A program made the position numbers and the translations under genes. Positions 30,983 to 41,783 of a DNA stretch of 64,000 nucleotides are shown here, piece after piece (position 1 is the stretch's first letter; every line of letters begins with the position of its first letter). The notes under the pieces were generated by a model. It was given only the letters and a program-made list of their open reading frames with translations. It did no database searches and was not told the DNA's origin. The stretch comes from Linnemannia hyalina (lineage: Eukaryota > Mortierellomycota > Mortierellomycetes > Mortierellales > Mortierellaceae), in NCBI GenBank assembly GCA_019671135.1, contig JAHRHY010000016.1, positions 616,501 to 680,500 on the forward strand. Direction: 5' to 3'.

Positions 30983-33907
30983 CTACATGCATCCGTGCGA
31001 CGAGAGAGCCGCCGTATGGCCGGCGATCGCCTCCTCAACAGGCTTGACCACAAGCTCCGGGTAGTGCTGGCTCCGCATCATCCCCAGCGTGCCATACGCC
31101 CGCTCCACCATATCATTCTCCAGATACGCCGACACCATGCTCTGAAACGTCGATGGCTCCTTGACAATCGCGCCTCCATTCTTCGGTCCGTAGGGATCCT
31201 TCATCGACCGGAATATCTCCTCGGCAGAATCAATGTCATTCGCCTGTCCAAAGCCTCGGATCAGCGTGTTCTCAATGTATGTGCTCGACGGCTGCCCAGA
31301 CGCCAGCAGCTCGTTCCGAACCTCCACAGCTCGTCTCACATCTCCGTTCGCAATGTAACTCTCAATCAGCGACTGGTACGCCGGTCCCTTGGGCACAATT
31401 CCGCTCTGGCGCATGTGGCCGAAAACCGAAATCGCCGTGCTCACATCTCGATGCTCGACGCCATATGCATGAATCAGAGCACTAAAATGCGCCTCACTCG
31501 CCCTCACTGGTCCGCGTCTTAACGATTGGATGAGTCGGTTTGCCTCGCTCAAGTCGTATGGTTGAATGCACGCAAACGCCTCGATCAGCAACGTATACGT
31601 GTGCTCTGTCGGCGAGAGCTTGCGTCGCAGCATGTCGTCGTAATAGTCCAGTGCCGCTTCCCGATCCTTCTTTTGACGGACATAAAACTGGATCATGGCG
31701 TTGTGGGGCCCTTGCCGGGGCTTGTACTTGGGACTGGCGGTCATCTCCTTGAAGAGGTTGCGGGCCATTTCCTCGCTCCCAACTCGTGTGCAGGCGCTAA
31801 TCAGCGTTCCATAGGTGATGGCGTTGGGGCGGATGTCGTGCTTGATCATGTCATCGTAGACCTCCAAAACTCGCTCTATCTTGCGGCCACGAGACAATTT
31901 CCCGATAACGACGTTGTAAAAAAAGATGTTGGGCTTGATGTTGTGACGCTTAACCTCCTCCAGTATCTTAAGCGCATCCAAAGCCTCGTCCACTGCTCCT
32001 GTAGTCGTAGCTATCAAAAGAGTCGCATATCCAGTCGCATCTGGGAACTGTCCCAGCTGAACAATGTCGTCGTAGTTCTTCTTGGCACTCGTCATATCGC
32101 CCAAGGTAGCATTGGCGACAAGCATGGCGTTGTATACCTCGTACTCGGCAGCGCGGCGGTGGGTCCTGTCCCTGATCGCATCAATGGATCGCAAGGCGAT
32201 GTGGTAGAGTTTGTTGTAGTTGGTGGCTCGTTCCTTCTCTCTCTTGGCGCAGACTTGGATGGTGTCCGCCAGAGCTTGAGGACTAGGGAGTTGATCCTGC
32301 TTCATCATCTTGTCGATTTCCTCCAACGCCACTGCCGCGTAGCCGGCCTTGCATGCTCGTATAATATGTTCCGAAGGATCCCCATTGCGAAGGAGAACTG
32401 GCGCACTTGGGTTCGGTGCGACTTTGCGGCGATTCCGACTGCCATTGTTGTGCTCGCTCTGACAACCACAAAGGCCTTGCTGTTGGCAAGGTTGGTGCTG
32501 ATGCTGATGCTGCTGCTGGGGCTGGGACTGGGACTGGTGCTGAGGCTGATGCTGCGACTTGGGCTGCTGAGACAATGACTGTTGTTGTTGATATTGTTGA
32601 GATTTGGAGGATTGAGGCACTGGATGGTGTTGCTGATGCGTGTGTGGATCAGGGCTCTGACCCTGATGATAAGAACTTTGTTGACGGGGAGTAGTAGACT
32701 GCAGAGTTGTCTCCTGTCCAGGTGTAAAATCCTCCGGGATAACAAGTTGGAATCCTGGATAAATCTCCTGCACTGCGGTGTCCCATGCTAGCTGTCCCGA
32801 ATAGTCGCCGAGCTGAACAAAGGAGAGCGAAATTTTGGAGCAGGACTCCCAGCTCGGGATAATGTTCATCTCCTTGGCATCCAGTAAGATCTCGATGAGT
32901 TTCTTGTAGCGAGAGTAGGTCTTCGTGAGTGTTGCCTGTAGGGTAAGTAGAGTCTCGATATCCGTACTACTGAGCATGGCCCTGACGACAGAAAGACCGG
33001 ACGTCACCTTGAGCTCGCGGTAGCTCCTGAGCGCCCCATCTGCAAAACCAGCTGACGCCAACAACCCATGTCTAGATAATATATTTGATGGACGGTGAGA
33101 AGTCAGTTGGTATTCGATAAAGAGAGGCATTGCTGGAACAGGGTTGAGTCCCGCTGTGAATCTAAGCAGGAAAATAATTCTTTCCTTTTCTTACCTGTCG
33201 AGTAGTTTAGCAAGCGACAGTGTTTGGAGGAAATCGCTGCTGTGATTGGCAATGTCCTTGGCCAGTGAGGTATAGATGTTTTTTTGGTTGACTGATAGAG
33301 AGCGACCTTGGGTATGGTGGCAGTCGACAAGCATAACGAGAGCGCGTTCGGCGTCCTGGGGGTTATTCATATCGAGGAACTGCGCAACGATCCGGGTTGA
33401 AAGAGCAGCGTCAGCGTAGACGCCTTGGTGCTGCATCTCTTGCAGGCAAGTGAAAATGGCACGGGCATCCTGGCCATTGATGGCTTCCCAAGCGATCTTG
33501 GAGAGTTCGTCGTGCTTTGGCGGTTTGGTAGAGTTGCTGGTTGGGGTATGGGGTTGGCCGTGCTTTGAGTGTTGTTGACTCTGGTGAAATTTGAGGCTTG
33601 GGTTGAGAGATGCTTGTATCTTGTGGTGGATGATAGTGTTTTGAGCATTAGTGCCGGTGCCGTTGGTGTTGTAGAAGGGGTGGTTGTTAACGGTGGAGTT
33701 GTGGTTGTTGCTGCTGTTCTCTCGGCTGGCCTGGGTGGAAGAGAAGGAGCGAACTGGGTTGGAGGGAGCGTTTGCGGAGACAGGCTGGGTGGAGCGGTGG
33801 GTGAGGGAAATGACCTGGTTCTTGGGGCTCGAGAGGGGTAAGAGTTGTTTGGAGACGGACTGGCGGGTCAGGGCTCCAAGGAGCGCACCCGACTTGAGGT
33901 TTAACAT
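30983..33907 (-). CDS. Pentatricopeptide repeat (PPR) protein, probably mitochondrial
   Basis: PPR proteins bind organellar RNA and act in its processing or translation. Two coding blocks, 33195-33907 and 30983-33161, together encode 963 residues. The N-terminus (about 30 residues, basic, no acids) looks like a mitochondrial presequence. At least eight 35-residue PPR units lie in the C-terminal half, for example NIKPNIFFYNVVIGKL, DIRPNAITYGTLISAC and LSPTEHTYTLLIEAF. A Gln/His/Ser-rich linker separates the first helical part from the repeats. The two blocks are separated by only 33 nt starting GTAAGA and ending TTAG, in the same frame and with an in-frame TAA. This is an extremely short intron, a nonsense codon, or readthrough. 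The family is certain; the exact role is not. Confidence 0.88.
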
Positions 33908-34245
33908 TGTCGCAAGCAGGTGATGCGATTAATTCACTTTAAGCTGTGTTAGGAAGAGGGACGATGCGCAGACAGGTCCCCATCGGCTGGTTCCTGGCTG
34001 ACTGGTAGTTCCTTGGTTTTATTTTCGTCCCCTTGTTGGGTTGTTGTGTTGAAGGTATGTGTGTATCTGTGTGTTGTTTCGACGCAGATGAGAGGCTGAG
34101 TGGGGAGGAGAGATGATCCTGGCTTGCTGGTGCTGTGAGGAGGGTTTGATGGAGGGGTTGATGAAGATGTTTGTTTGTTGAAACAGAAGAAATAAAAAAA
34201 AAAAAAAAAAAAAAAAAGGACCACGTGATTTTTATGTCGTTGGAT

Positions 34246-35208
34246 CTAAGACTCATAGTCGCGCTTGTAGATCTCGTCGAACTTTGCCCGGTACTTTTCT
34301 GGGCAAAATCCACGGACCATCTCCGCCTCCATAACGTGCATCCTCCTTCCAATAAGAACCAGCGAGTGCAGGGGCTCGCCAAAGTCCTCCTCCACCAGCT
34401 GCTCCATCGTCCCCGACACAAACAACTGCGTCGCCGTCCCCAGACGAACACATCCAATCGCAAGTGTCTCCGGTCCGTACGCGTTCTCACCTCGCTTCTC
34501 CTCGATCTCGAGCATCTGTTCCAGGCAGGTGTTGACCGTCATAAACCTTGGAGGTTCATAGATCAAACGACCGCGAGCCATGTTCTCCATCGACTGCTCC
34601 TTGACCTTGATGTCAAGCAGACAAAGCGTGTGCAGTCCAATGTCCCTGTTCTCCTTGACCCTAGGGTACCACGAGTCCGGTCTCCATGTGTCTGTGAACC
34701 AGACCATTGAGATTGTCTGGCCAAAGTTGTAGAGCTGCAAACCACAAGCGCCGATGGCGTTCATGATGGAGGCGTTGTGGATGGTCTCGACGGGGATATC
34801 GAGTTCCTTTGCGCGGATGACGAGGTCGGTGTGGGTGGTAGCGCCAAAGGGATCGCCAACGACGAGGAAGGCGACGTTGACATTTTGGGCGTTTGCGAGG
34901 ATGGTGTCCGACTCAGACTCGACCATCTCGCGGTCTGCCACTGTGACCGGCTTGCCGTAGAATGCTTCCTAGAATTATAATGGATAAATAATTAGAAGTT
35001 CGAGTGAGTGAGGTGTTGTTGTTGTAGCAAAAGAGAGGTAGCGAGTGAGGAAGTGGGAAGAGGAAAGACATACGAGCTTCTCCTTGTCGACCATGAGGAT
35101 GGAGGTGTATGCCTCGAGGTAGATGCGTTCGCATGACCTGACGGCATCGAGGCCCTTGACGGTGATGTCGCGTTCGTCCGAGAGTCCGAGTCCGATAACG
35201 TAGAGCAT
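34246..35208 (-). CDS. DPH5: Diphthine methyl ester synthase
   Basis: SAM-dependent tetramethylation of the modified histidine of elongation factor 2, the second stage of diphthamide synthesis. Minus-strand exons are 35074-35208 and 34246-34968, 858 nt (285 residues), near the 300 of yeast Dph5. Conserved blocks are [16 protein letters not shown] at the start, [41 protein letters not shown] and [14 protein letters not shown]. The single intron, 105 nt, has a GTATGT donor. An A/T tract (34193-34216) follows the stop. It shares its upstream region with the divergent BICRA-like gene. Confidence 0.97.
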
Positions 35209-35819
35209 GTTTGCAGGGTGTCGTGAAAAGGTAGAAGTAAGTAACAGAGCCAACAAGAAAAAAAAAAGAAACAAAATAACGATCATAAGACTGTCACAGT
35301 AAGCAACTATGATCGCCTGTACTGTGCACCTTCATGTTGTCTGCTTTGTCTCTTCTCTTCCCTCCCTCTCCTCTCCCTCTGCTCTCCAAAGTCGCTTCTT
35401 CCCTCCCTCGACAAACACTCTTCATTACTCATCTAAACATCTCCTACCTGCACCCCACAGTCACCTTCAGCTGAAGTAAAAACAACAATAGCAACAACAA
35501 TAAACCCACAGGAATCTACAATTCACATCGTCCTAGACGAAGGTACATCCAAATCAACTCTCCTTTGTTTAGTCTCTTGTTTTACCCTTTTTTTTGTGCC
35601 GGAGCACAACAGATACCACAAATGAAGCCATGTGTTGTTGCCACCGCATATTAACTCTGCGTCTGTTGCTCTTACCACTACTTGCCCATAGAAGTATTCG
35701 CCTCTAACGACAGACTCTCTCGTTCGCTGGACAAGAAATATTCATACGCGACTGAGGAGTGCTTTCCCCAACGCCAATAATCTATTTTTCTGCCAGAACA
35801 CACTTCATTCTCACCCAAC
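35209..35819. other. Shared upstream region of DPH5 and the BICRA-like gene
   Basis: Divergent promoter region. It contains a CT-rich stretch at about 35340-35420 and A-rich sequence near 35480-35510. No gene or RNA is recognisable. Confidence 0.55.
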
Positions 35820-38411
35820 ATGGCCTCAACATCTGTAAGTGAATATCAACCTCAACATGGACTTGTACCCGTGTTTAGAAAAAATAACGTCGTTCTCAAA
35901 GTATGATGTCTTCTCTTTCTCCGTCCGCTAGACATCTGCAGGAACCAGCTCAACGGGACAGGATGTCGAAAGTGTCACCCATATCCAAATGGCGGGACTG
36001 ACCGTGCTGATGATTAAAAAAAAGGACCAGGTCATTTACAAACTACCCGACAACATGTCTGTCACCTCATTGACCCAAGATCAGCGGGAACGCCTGTTGG
36101 CAGAGATCAACCTCCTTCACCACCAACAAACAACGGCTCAGGCAATAGCAGTGACGAATGCACAGACACATCAGGTTCAACTGGCACAGGCAGCAGCACA
36201 GGCAGCAGCACAGGCGCAAGCAGCAGCACAAGGTGGCGTTCGGCCGATTGCTCCAGTCATTCCGCTCGCAGTCAGTCAGGTCCCTGTGACACCCATCGTA
36301 ACATCTGCATCAAGGCTCTCGGCACTCAGCACACGTTTGAACCAAAACGCAGCATCAGCAGACAATCAACACAAGACAACGAGGCGGTACAACAAGACCG
36401 GGAAATACTCCAAAAAGAAACTGGTGCAGCAACAACAGAGTTCAGAGCGGCCTACAGACTTGACTGGAGTTCGGACAGGCGCAGGAGCCAGTGGACAAGT
36501 ACATACACCGGATCAACTGACGCAGTCCCTCGTTTTCAACAATGCGCATCAACAAGCGTATCAGACAACTGCAGGAGCTGCAGTGGCAGGAGCTCCACAA
36601 GCAGCAACCGCTGCGTCGGTAGCAGGGACTCCTTCCTCAATGACCGCAGCATCTCCGTCTGCCACCAGAATCACTTCCGCGGCATTAGGCGGCTCAACAA
36701 CATCCAAAGCCAAGCCGATACTGCTACAGCCATCATCGTTGGCGACATTATCTCCCACACAAACACCATCCGGCACTCCGCCACTCACGCCCGCTCAGAG
36801 GCAGGCCCAGCAATCGCCTTCCTTGGCGCTGGCAACACCGGATCAAATGAAGCAGCTTAGGTTACTCCAGGAGATTCACCTCATTCAGCAACAGGTCGAG
36901 GCTCAGCGACTTCGGGCAGATGCATTCCGGGAACATGAGCTTGCGGTTCGCCGCCTTTTGGCGAACCAACGACCGGTGGATGAAAAGACGGTGCAGTTAG
37001 CAAAGGAGAAATTGGCGGACGCGGAAGGATCGTTGGAGAGATTCTGGAACCTGCTACGAGAGAAGGAAGCTACTTTTCGCGAGCAATTTCCTGTGGCGAG
37101 CCAGCAGCTCTTGCTACTCCAACAGCAGCAGCAACTAGCACGGGCAGCTGCCAACACAGGAGCGACAGGACAATCTACTCCGCCTACACGCGCACCAGCA
37201 CTCACGACGACGCCATACTTGGGCATTACACCATTGCCGGGAAGTCTAACAAAACGACTACCCGGTGCCCAGGCAGAGGATGAAAAGTTCAAGCAGGAGA
37301 TGAGGCAATACCATGAAAGCGTCAGCAATGGGATGAGCCGGGAGGTGGAAACAGTACACAACAGTATGAAGAAACCGGACTGGCGAACTCCTTTTACGTC
37401 TCTCGAGGATGCCATCGAACGCCTTTTACCCTTTCACGTTTATCAATATCCAACTCGCGACATGGACTCCCACGCTAAAGCATTCACCGATCGATCCGAA
37501 GGTATTTTTAACTTGGTCAACGCCATTTTTTTTTTTAATTTCAACCTGTTGTCCTGTTATACGGACACAGATGGTTGTATTTAATATTGAGGATTGCTAT
37601 TATTTTCTCGTATCGCTGGCATTGTTGAAATGGCTCACTCGTAACTTACCGATAGTATTGTGATTGCACATTGGACAATACGACTTTTTTAGAAGAGCTG
37701 AATGCCAGGTCGCTGGGGATTCATCGACGAAAGCATCAGTTGGTTGAAAAGTACAAGGAGCTGGTCAAGACGCATGCAGCAAAACGGACAAGGATAAACC
37801 CGTCGTTGGCGCTGGAGATTGTCGCTCTTCGATGTGATGTGGTAGATGAGAAGGAGAGCCACCGGAAGGTGTTTGAGGAAAATGAAGGTGTTCAGGCAGA
37901 GGGCAGGGTGTTGAGGGAGGAGCTGGAGCGGAGGCAGGCGAATCTTGTTCAACAGAGAAAGGCGGAAGCGGTGATGATTGAGCAGCAGCAGAGGTTGATG
38001 TTGGAGCGTCAGAGGGAGGAGGAGGAGGAGCTTGAGGCGGCAAAGCAAAGGTTGATGGCACAGCAGGGTCAGCGACTGGATGAGACGCAGAGGGAGCAGC
38101 AGGTGGGATTATTGCATTTGCAGCAGGCACCAAAGGTTTTGACGGAGGAAGAGAAGGCGCAGAAGAAGAAGGATGCAGACCGGAAGGAGTTTGAGAGACG
38201 GCACCAACTTGAACTTGAGCGGCAGATGGGGATTCATCAGGAGCAAGCAGAGCGAGTGTTATCGTCGTTGTCATCCATGTCGTCTCTGTCGGCTCTGTCG
38301 TCGTTGGTATCGTCGTCTTCTTTGGCTCAGGACAGTAGCGGTAATGGTCCGAAAGGTGTAGAGAATATTAATAATAATAAGGAGGAGGAGGAGGAGGCGA
38401 GGGGAGCCTGA
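35820..38411 (+). CDS. GLTSCR1/BICRA-domain protein, likely chromatin remodelling subunit
   Basis: Exons are 35820-35834, 35932-37501 and 37693-38411, 2,304 nt (767 residues). A Gln/Ala/Thr-rich N-terminal two-thirds leads to the diagnostic GLTSCR1 region, which starts DWRTPFTSLEDAIERLLPFHV and continues past the last intron into a helix with INPSLALEIVALRCDVVDEKE. In animals this domain defines BICRA/BICRAL, subunits of the non-canonical SWI/SNF (ncBAF) complex; a matching role here is inference. The C-terminus is a Glu/Gln-rich coiled coil. An ILTIDEN-type acidic patch was not seen. The first exon has five codons, followed by GTAAGT. Confidence 0.83.
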
Positions 38412-38943
38412 ATGAATGAATTTTACTTTCCCACGGGGGTTCAATTTTTGGTTGGGTGTTGGTTTTGGTTGGGTGGCTGGGTGGGTTGAGTTGTGAGAAA
38501 AATAGGAAAGGTGAAGAGGAGAGAAGAGAGAAGAAAGAACAGAAAAGGGGATGGCAGGGAAGAGTACCGGTTAGAGTGGAGTACTGTACTTTCTACAGCT
38601 ACAGTGAAGTGACTGACTGACTGAGGCTCTGCCCCAGCATTTTGAAGCGGGGAGCAAAGAGGGTGGAAAGTAAGTAGCCAAACCAGGTCGCCATTGCATA
38701 CCAGTTCTCTCATTCTTATCACACTGCTCTTTTCTCTCTCTTCCCTTCTCTTCTTTCTTTCTTTTGTCTTTATCTCCTCTCTTCCCCTCCTTTCTCTTCA
38801 CATCATCCTTCCTCTACCCTCCTCTCTTCCCCCTCCCCTCTCCACTCCACTCCACCTACTTTTACTACACTCAATCTCTCTCTGATCATAACGAACACAA
38901 ACATACTCCCTTACTTTCGAATTCACACATCCAGTCCATCTCG
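38412..38943 (+). promoter_or_regulatory. Upstream region and CT-rich leader of acetoacetyl-CoA synthetase
   Basis: A strong polypyrimidine tract (38705-38890) runs up to about 50 bp before the AACS start codon. No gene is supported; the open frames translate this tract. Confidence 0.5.
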
Positions 38944-41691
38944 ATGACCGCAGAAACCCTCAACCAGGGCATGGACCCCAATCCACTCCTCATGTGGCAG
39001 CCAACCGATCCCGAAACCACAGAGATGAGCAAGTTCAGGGTCCACGTCAACAACAAGCACTCTCTTGCCCTCCGTAAGCCAACACACTTGTCTACAACAA
39101 AATCATTTTTTATTGGCACGCACCCCTTTTTTCATGCCCTAACTTATCTATTATACATCATACATGCCTTTGTTGACTCACTTCTTGTAGAGAACTACAA
39201 CGATCTCTGGCAGTGGTCCGTCGATGAGATCGAACTCTTCTGGTCCGCCGTCTGGGAGTACACCAACGTCGTTTCTTCCACCCCTCCCTCTGGACCCGTA
39301 AGTCAACCTCAACCTGCAGACGTCGATTGGATTCTGGATCGGGATGACTACATACCAACAGACCGGACCAGTTACACAATACAACCAACGTCAAAAAAAG
39401 CTGACATTTTTTTTCATTTGCCCCAACCAAAATGAATGGTAGGTGGTTGATGGATCCCTCCCCATGGATCATTTCCCTGCCTGGTTCCCCTCCGCGCGCC
39501 TCAACTTTGCCGAAAATGCCCTCTGGTGCAAGGACCCAACCAAGACCGCCATCATCGCCACCGGTGAGCTCCAGTCCAAACCCCAGCGCATCTCTTACGC
39601 CGATCTCTACAGCCGTGTCCGTCAGTGCTCCAAGGCCATGCGCAAGGCTGGTGTGGTCAAAGGAGACCGTGTTGCTGGCTACATCGCCAATTGCCCCGAG
39701 GCTATTGTCGCTATGCTGGCTGCCTCGTCCATCGGAGCCATCTGGAGCTCCACCTCTCCTGATTTTGGAACTATCGTAAGTGAAGGAAATACATGGAGTG
39801 TGTTGTGTGAAAACGATAGGGAGAAAAAGAGCTCCATGCATATATGTCCATTGTTCTCTATCTACCTTTGTCCAGCCAGGTTTTCAGCTTTGCTTCCGTC
39901 CTTCTTTCCTTTTGCTCCTCCTCCCATTCCTTCCGGCCATTATCGTCCCTCTCACCCTCAAGTTATTATTACCTTTCTTTTTTTTTTTTTTTTTTAAACC
40001 AAGCACGGAATCGTTTTAAAGTTGGGACAGTGGACTGACAAAAATCAGCCCATTCGACATCCCCTTGCGCAAAATTGCCGTGACATATGAAATATGACTA
40101 ACCGCCCTGGCAACACCATCTTTTGTTTTGTACATAGGGCGTGCTCGACAGATTCTCCCAGATCAGGCCCAAGCTTCTCTTCTCCGTCAATGCCGTCGTC
40201 TACAACGGTCGTCCTCACGATCATATCCAAAAGCTCAACAAGGTCCTCGAGGGCCTCGACATGGTCGAGAAAGTCATCCTCATCCCATTCGTTCCTTCCC
40301 AACCCTGTGAAGCTGCCTCTGTCAACAAGGGCTCCACCTGGTCCGAATTCCTTGCTACCTCCGGAGAGCCACTCTCTACCACCGCCTCTTCTAACCTTCA
40401 ACCACAGGACCAGGAACTCATCGACTTTGAACCTCTTCCCTTCAATCACCCCCTCTACATCCTCTTCTCCTCCGGAACAACAGGAAAGCCAAAGTGCATC
40501 GTTCACTCTGCAGGAGGCATGCTTCTCCAACACAAAAAGGAACACATCCTTCATGGAAACCTTTCCTCCTCCGACATCCTCTTCCAGTACACTACCACTG
40601 GATGGATGATGTGGAACTGGCTCGTCTCTGGCCTTACCCTCGGAGCCACCATCGTCCTCTTTGATGGATCCCCCTTCAAGCCTGGTCCAGCGGCCCTCTG
40701 GGACTTGGTCGAGCAGGAGAACGTCACCGCCTTTGGAACCAGCGCCAAATACATCCAGGCCATTCAGGATGCTGATTACAAGCCCAACCAGAACCATAAC
40801 CTCAAGCACCTTCATTCCATCTACTCGACCGGTTCGCCCCTCAAGCCTGAGAGCTTTGACTTTGTCTACGAGCACATCAAGAAGGACCTTCTTCTGGGTT
40901 CCATCACCGGAGGCACGGATATCTGCTCCCTCTTTGCCTCCCATAATGCAGCTCTCCCTGTCTACCGCGGTGAGATTCAGTGCCGATCCCTTGGAATGAA
41001 GATTGAAGCCTGGACTGCTCCATTCAAGCCAGTCTTTGGCGACTCTGGCGACTTGGTCTGTTCCCGTCTCTTCCCTTGCATGCCAGTCTACTTTTGGGAT
41101 GACCCCGAAAACAAAAAATACAAGTCGGCCTACTTTGACAACTACCAGGGAGTCTGGTACCACGGAGACTTTGTCTGGATCAACCCCAACACCGGCGGCA
41201 TTGTCATGCTCGGACGAAGCGACGGTACCCTGAACCCCAACGGCGTTCGATTCGGTTCTGCCGAAATTTACAACATTGTTGACACCTACCCCGAGGTCGA
41301 GGACTCTCTCTGTGTGGGCCAGACGTTCAAGGATGGCACGGATGAGCGCGTTGTTCTTTTCCTTAAGGTCGCAGGAACCGACAAGGCGTCCTTGGCTGCC
41401 GCCGCAAAGACCAATGGCGATGAGACAGAAGCTGACAAACAACTGTTGGACGCCCCCTTGGATGCCACTTTGGTGAACCGGATCAAGACCCATATCCGCA
41501 ACCAGCTCAGTCCACGCCACGTACCTGCCTTTATTCTCAAAACCAAGGATATCCCCTATACAATTAACGGCAAGAAGGTGGAGATCGCCGTGAAAAAGAT
41601 TATTTCTGGTCAGACGATTGTTCCTTCGGGCACACTTGTCAACCCAGAGTCCTTGGATCTTTATTACAACATCCCTGAGCTCCAACAATAA
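38944..41691 (+). CDS. AACS: Acetoacetyl-CoA synthetase
   Basis: Activates acetoacetate with ATP and CoA in the cytosol, feeding sterol and lipid synthesis and leucine catabolism. Exons are 38944-39073, 39191-39297, 39443-39775 and 40138-41691, 2,124 nt (707 residues), the expected length. The N-terminal ACAS domain has RLNFAENAL; the AMP-binding motif is ILFSSGTTGKPKCIVHSAGG; GGTDICSLF and the hinge GRSDGTLNPNGVRFG follow; the C-terminal lysine lies in NGKKVEIAVKK. The TGWMMWNW block separates acyl-CoA synthetases of this group from luciferase types. A long frame on the opposite strand is only its shadow. The gene converges with the pseudokinase, 92 bp between stops. Confidence 0.97.
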
Positions 41692-41783
41692 GCATTTTTT
41701 TTTTTTTTACATAGAAACAAACAAGCATTACTCTAATAGAAATAAAACCCCCAACAACGACAATCCCCCCGCATTTTATTATA

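Noticed and set aside
31526..32578. A 350-codon plus-strand frame within the PPR gene
   Set aside because: Antisense to clear PPR repeats; composition is typical of shadow frames.
40045..41688. A 547-codon open frame on the minus strand
   Set aside because: It is exactly antisense to the last AACS exon, has no recognisable domain, and is explained by codon bias of the real gene.
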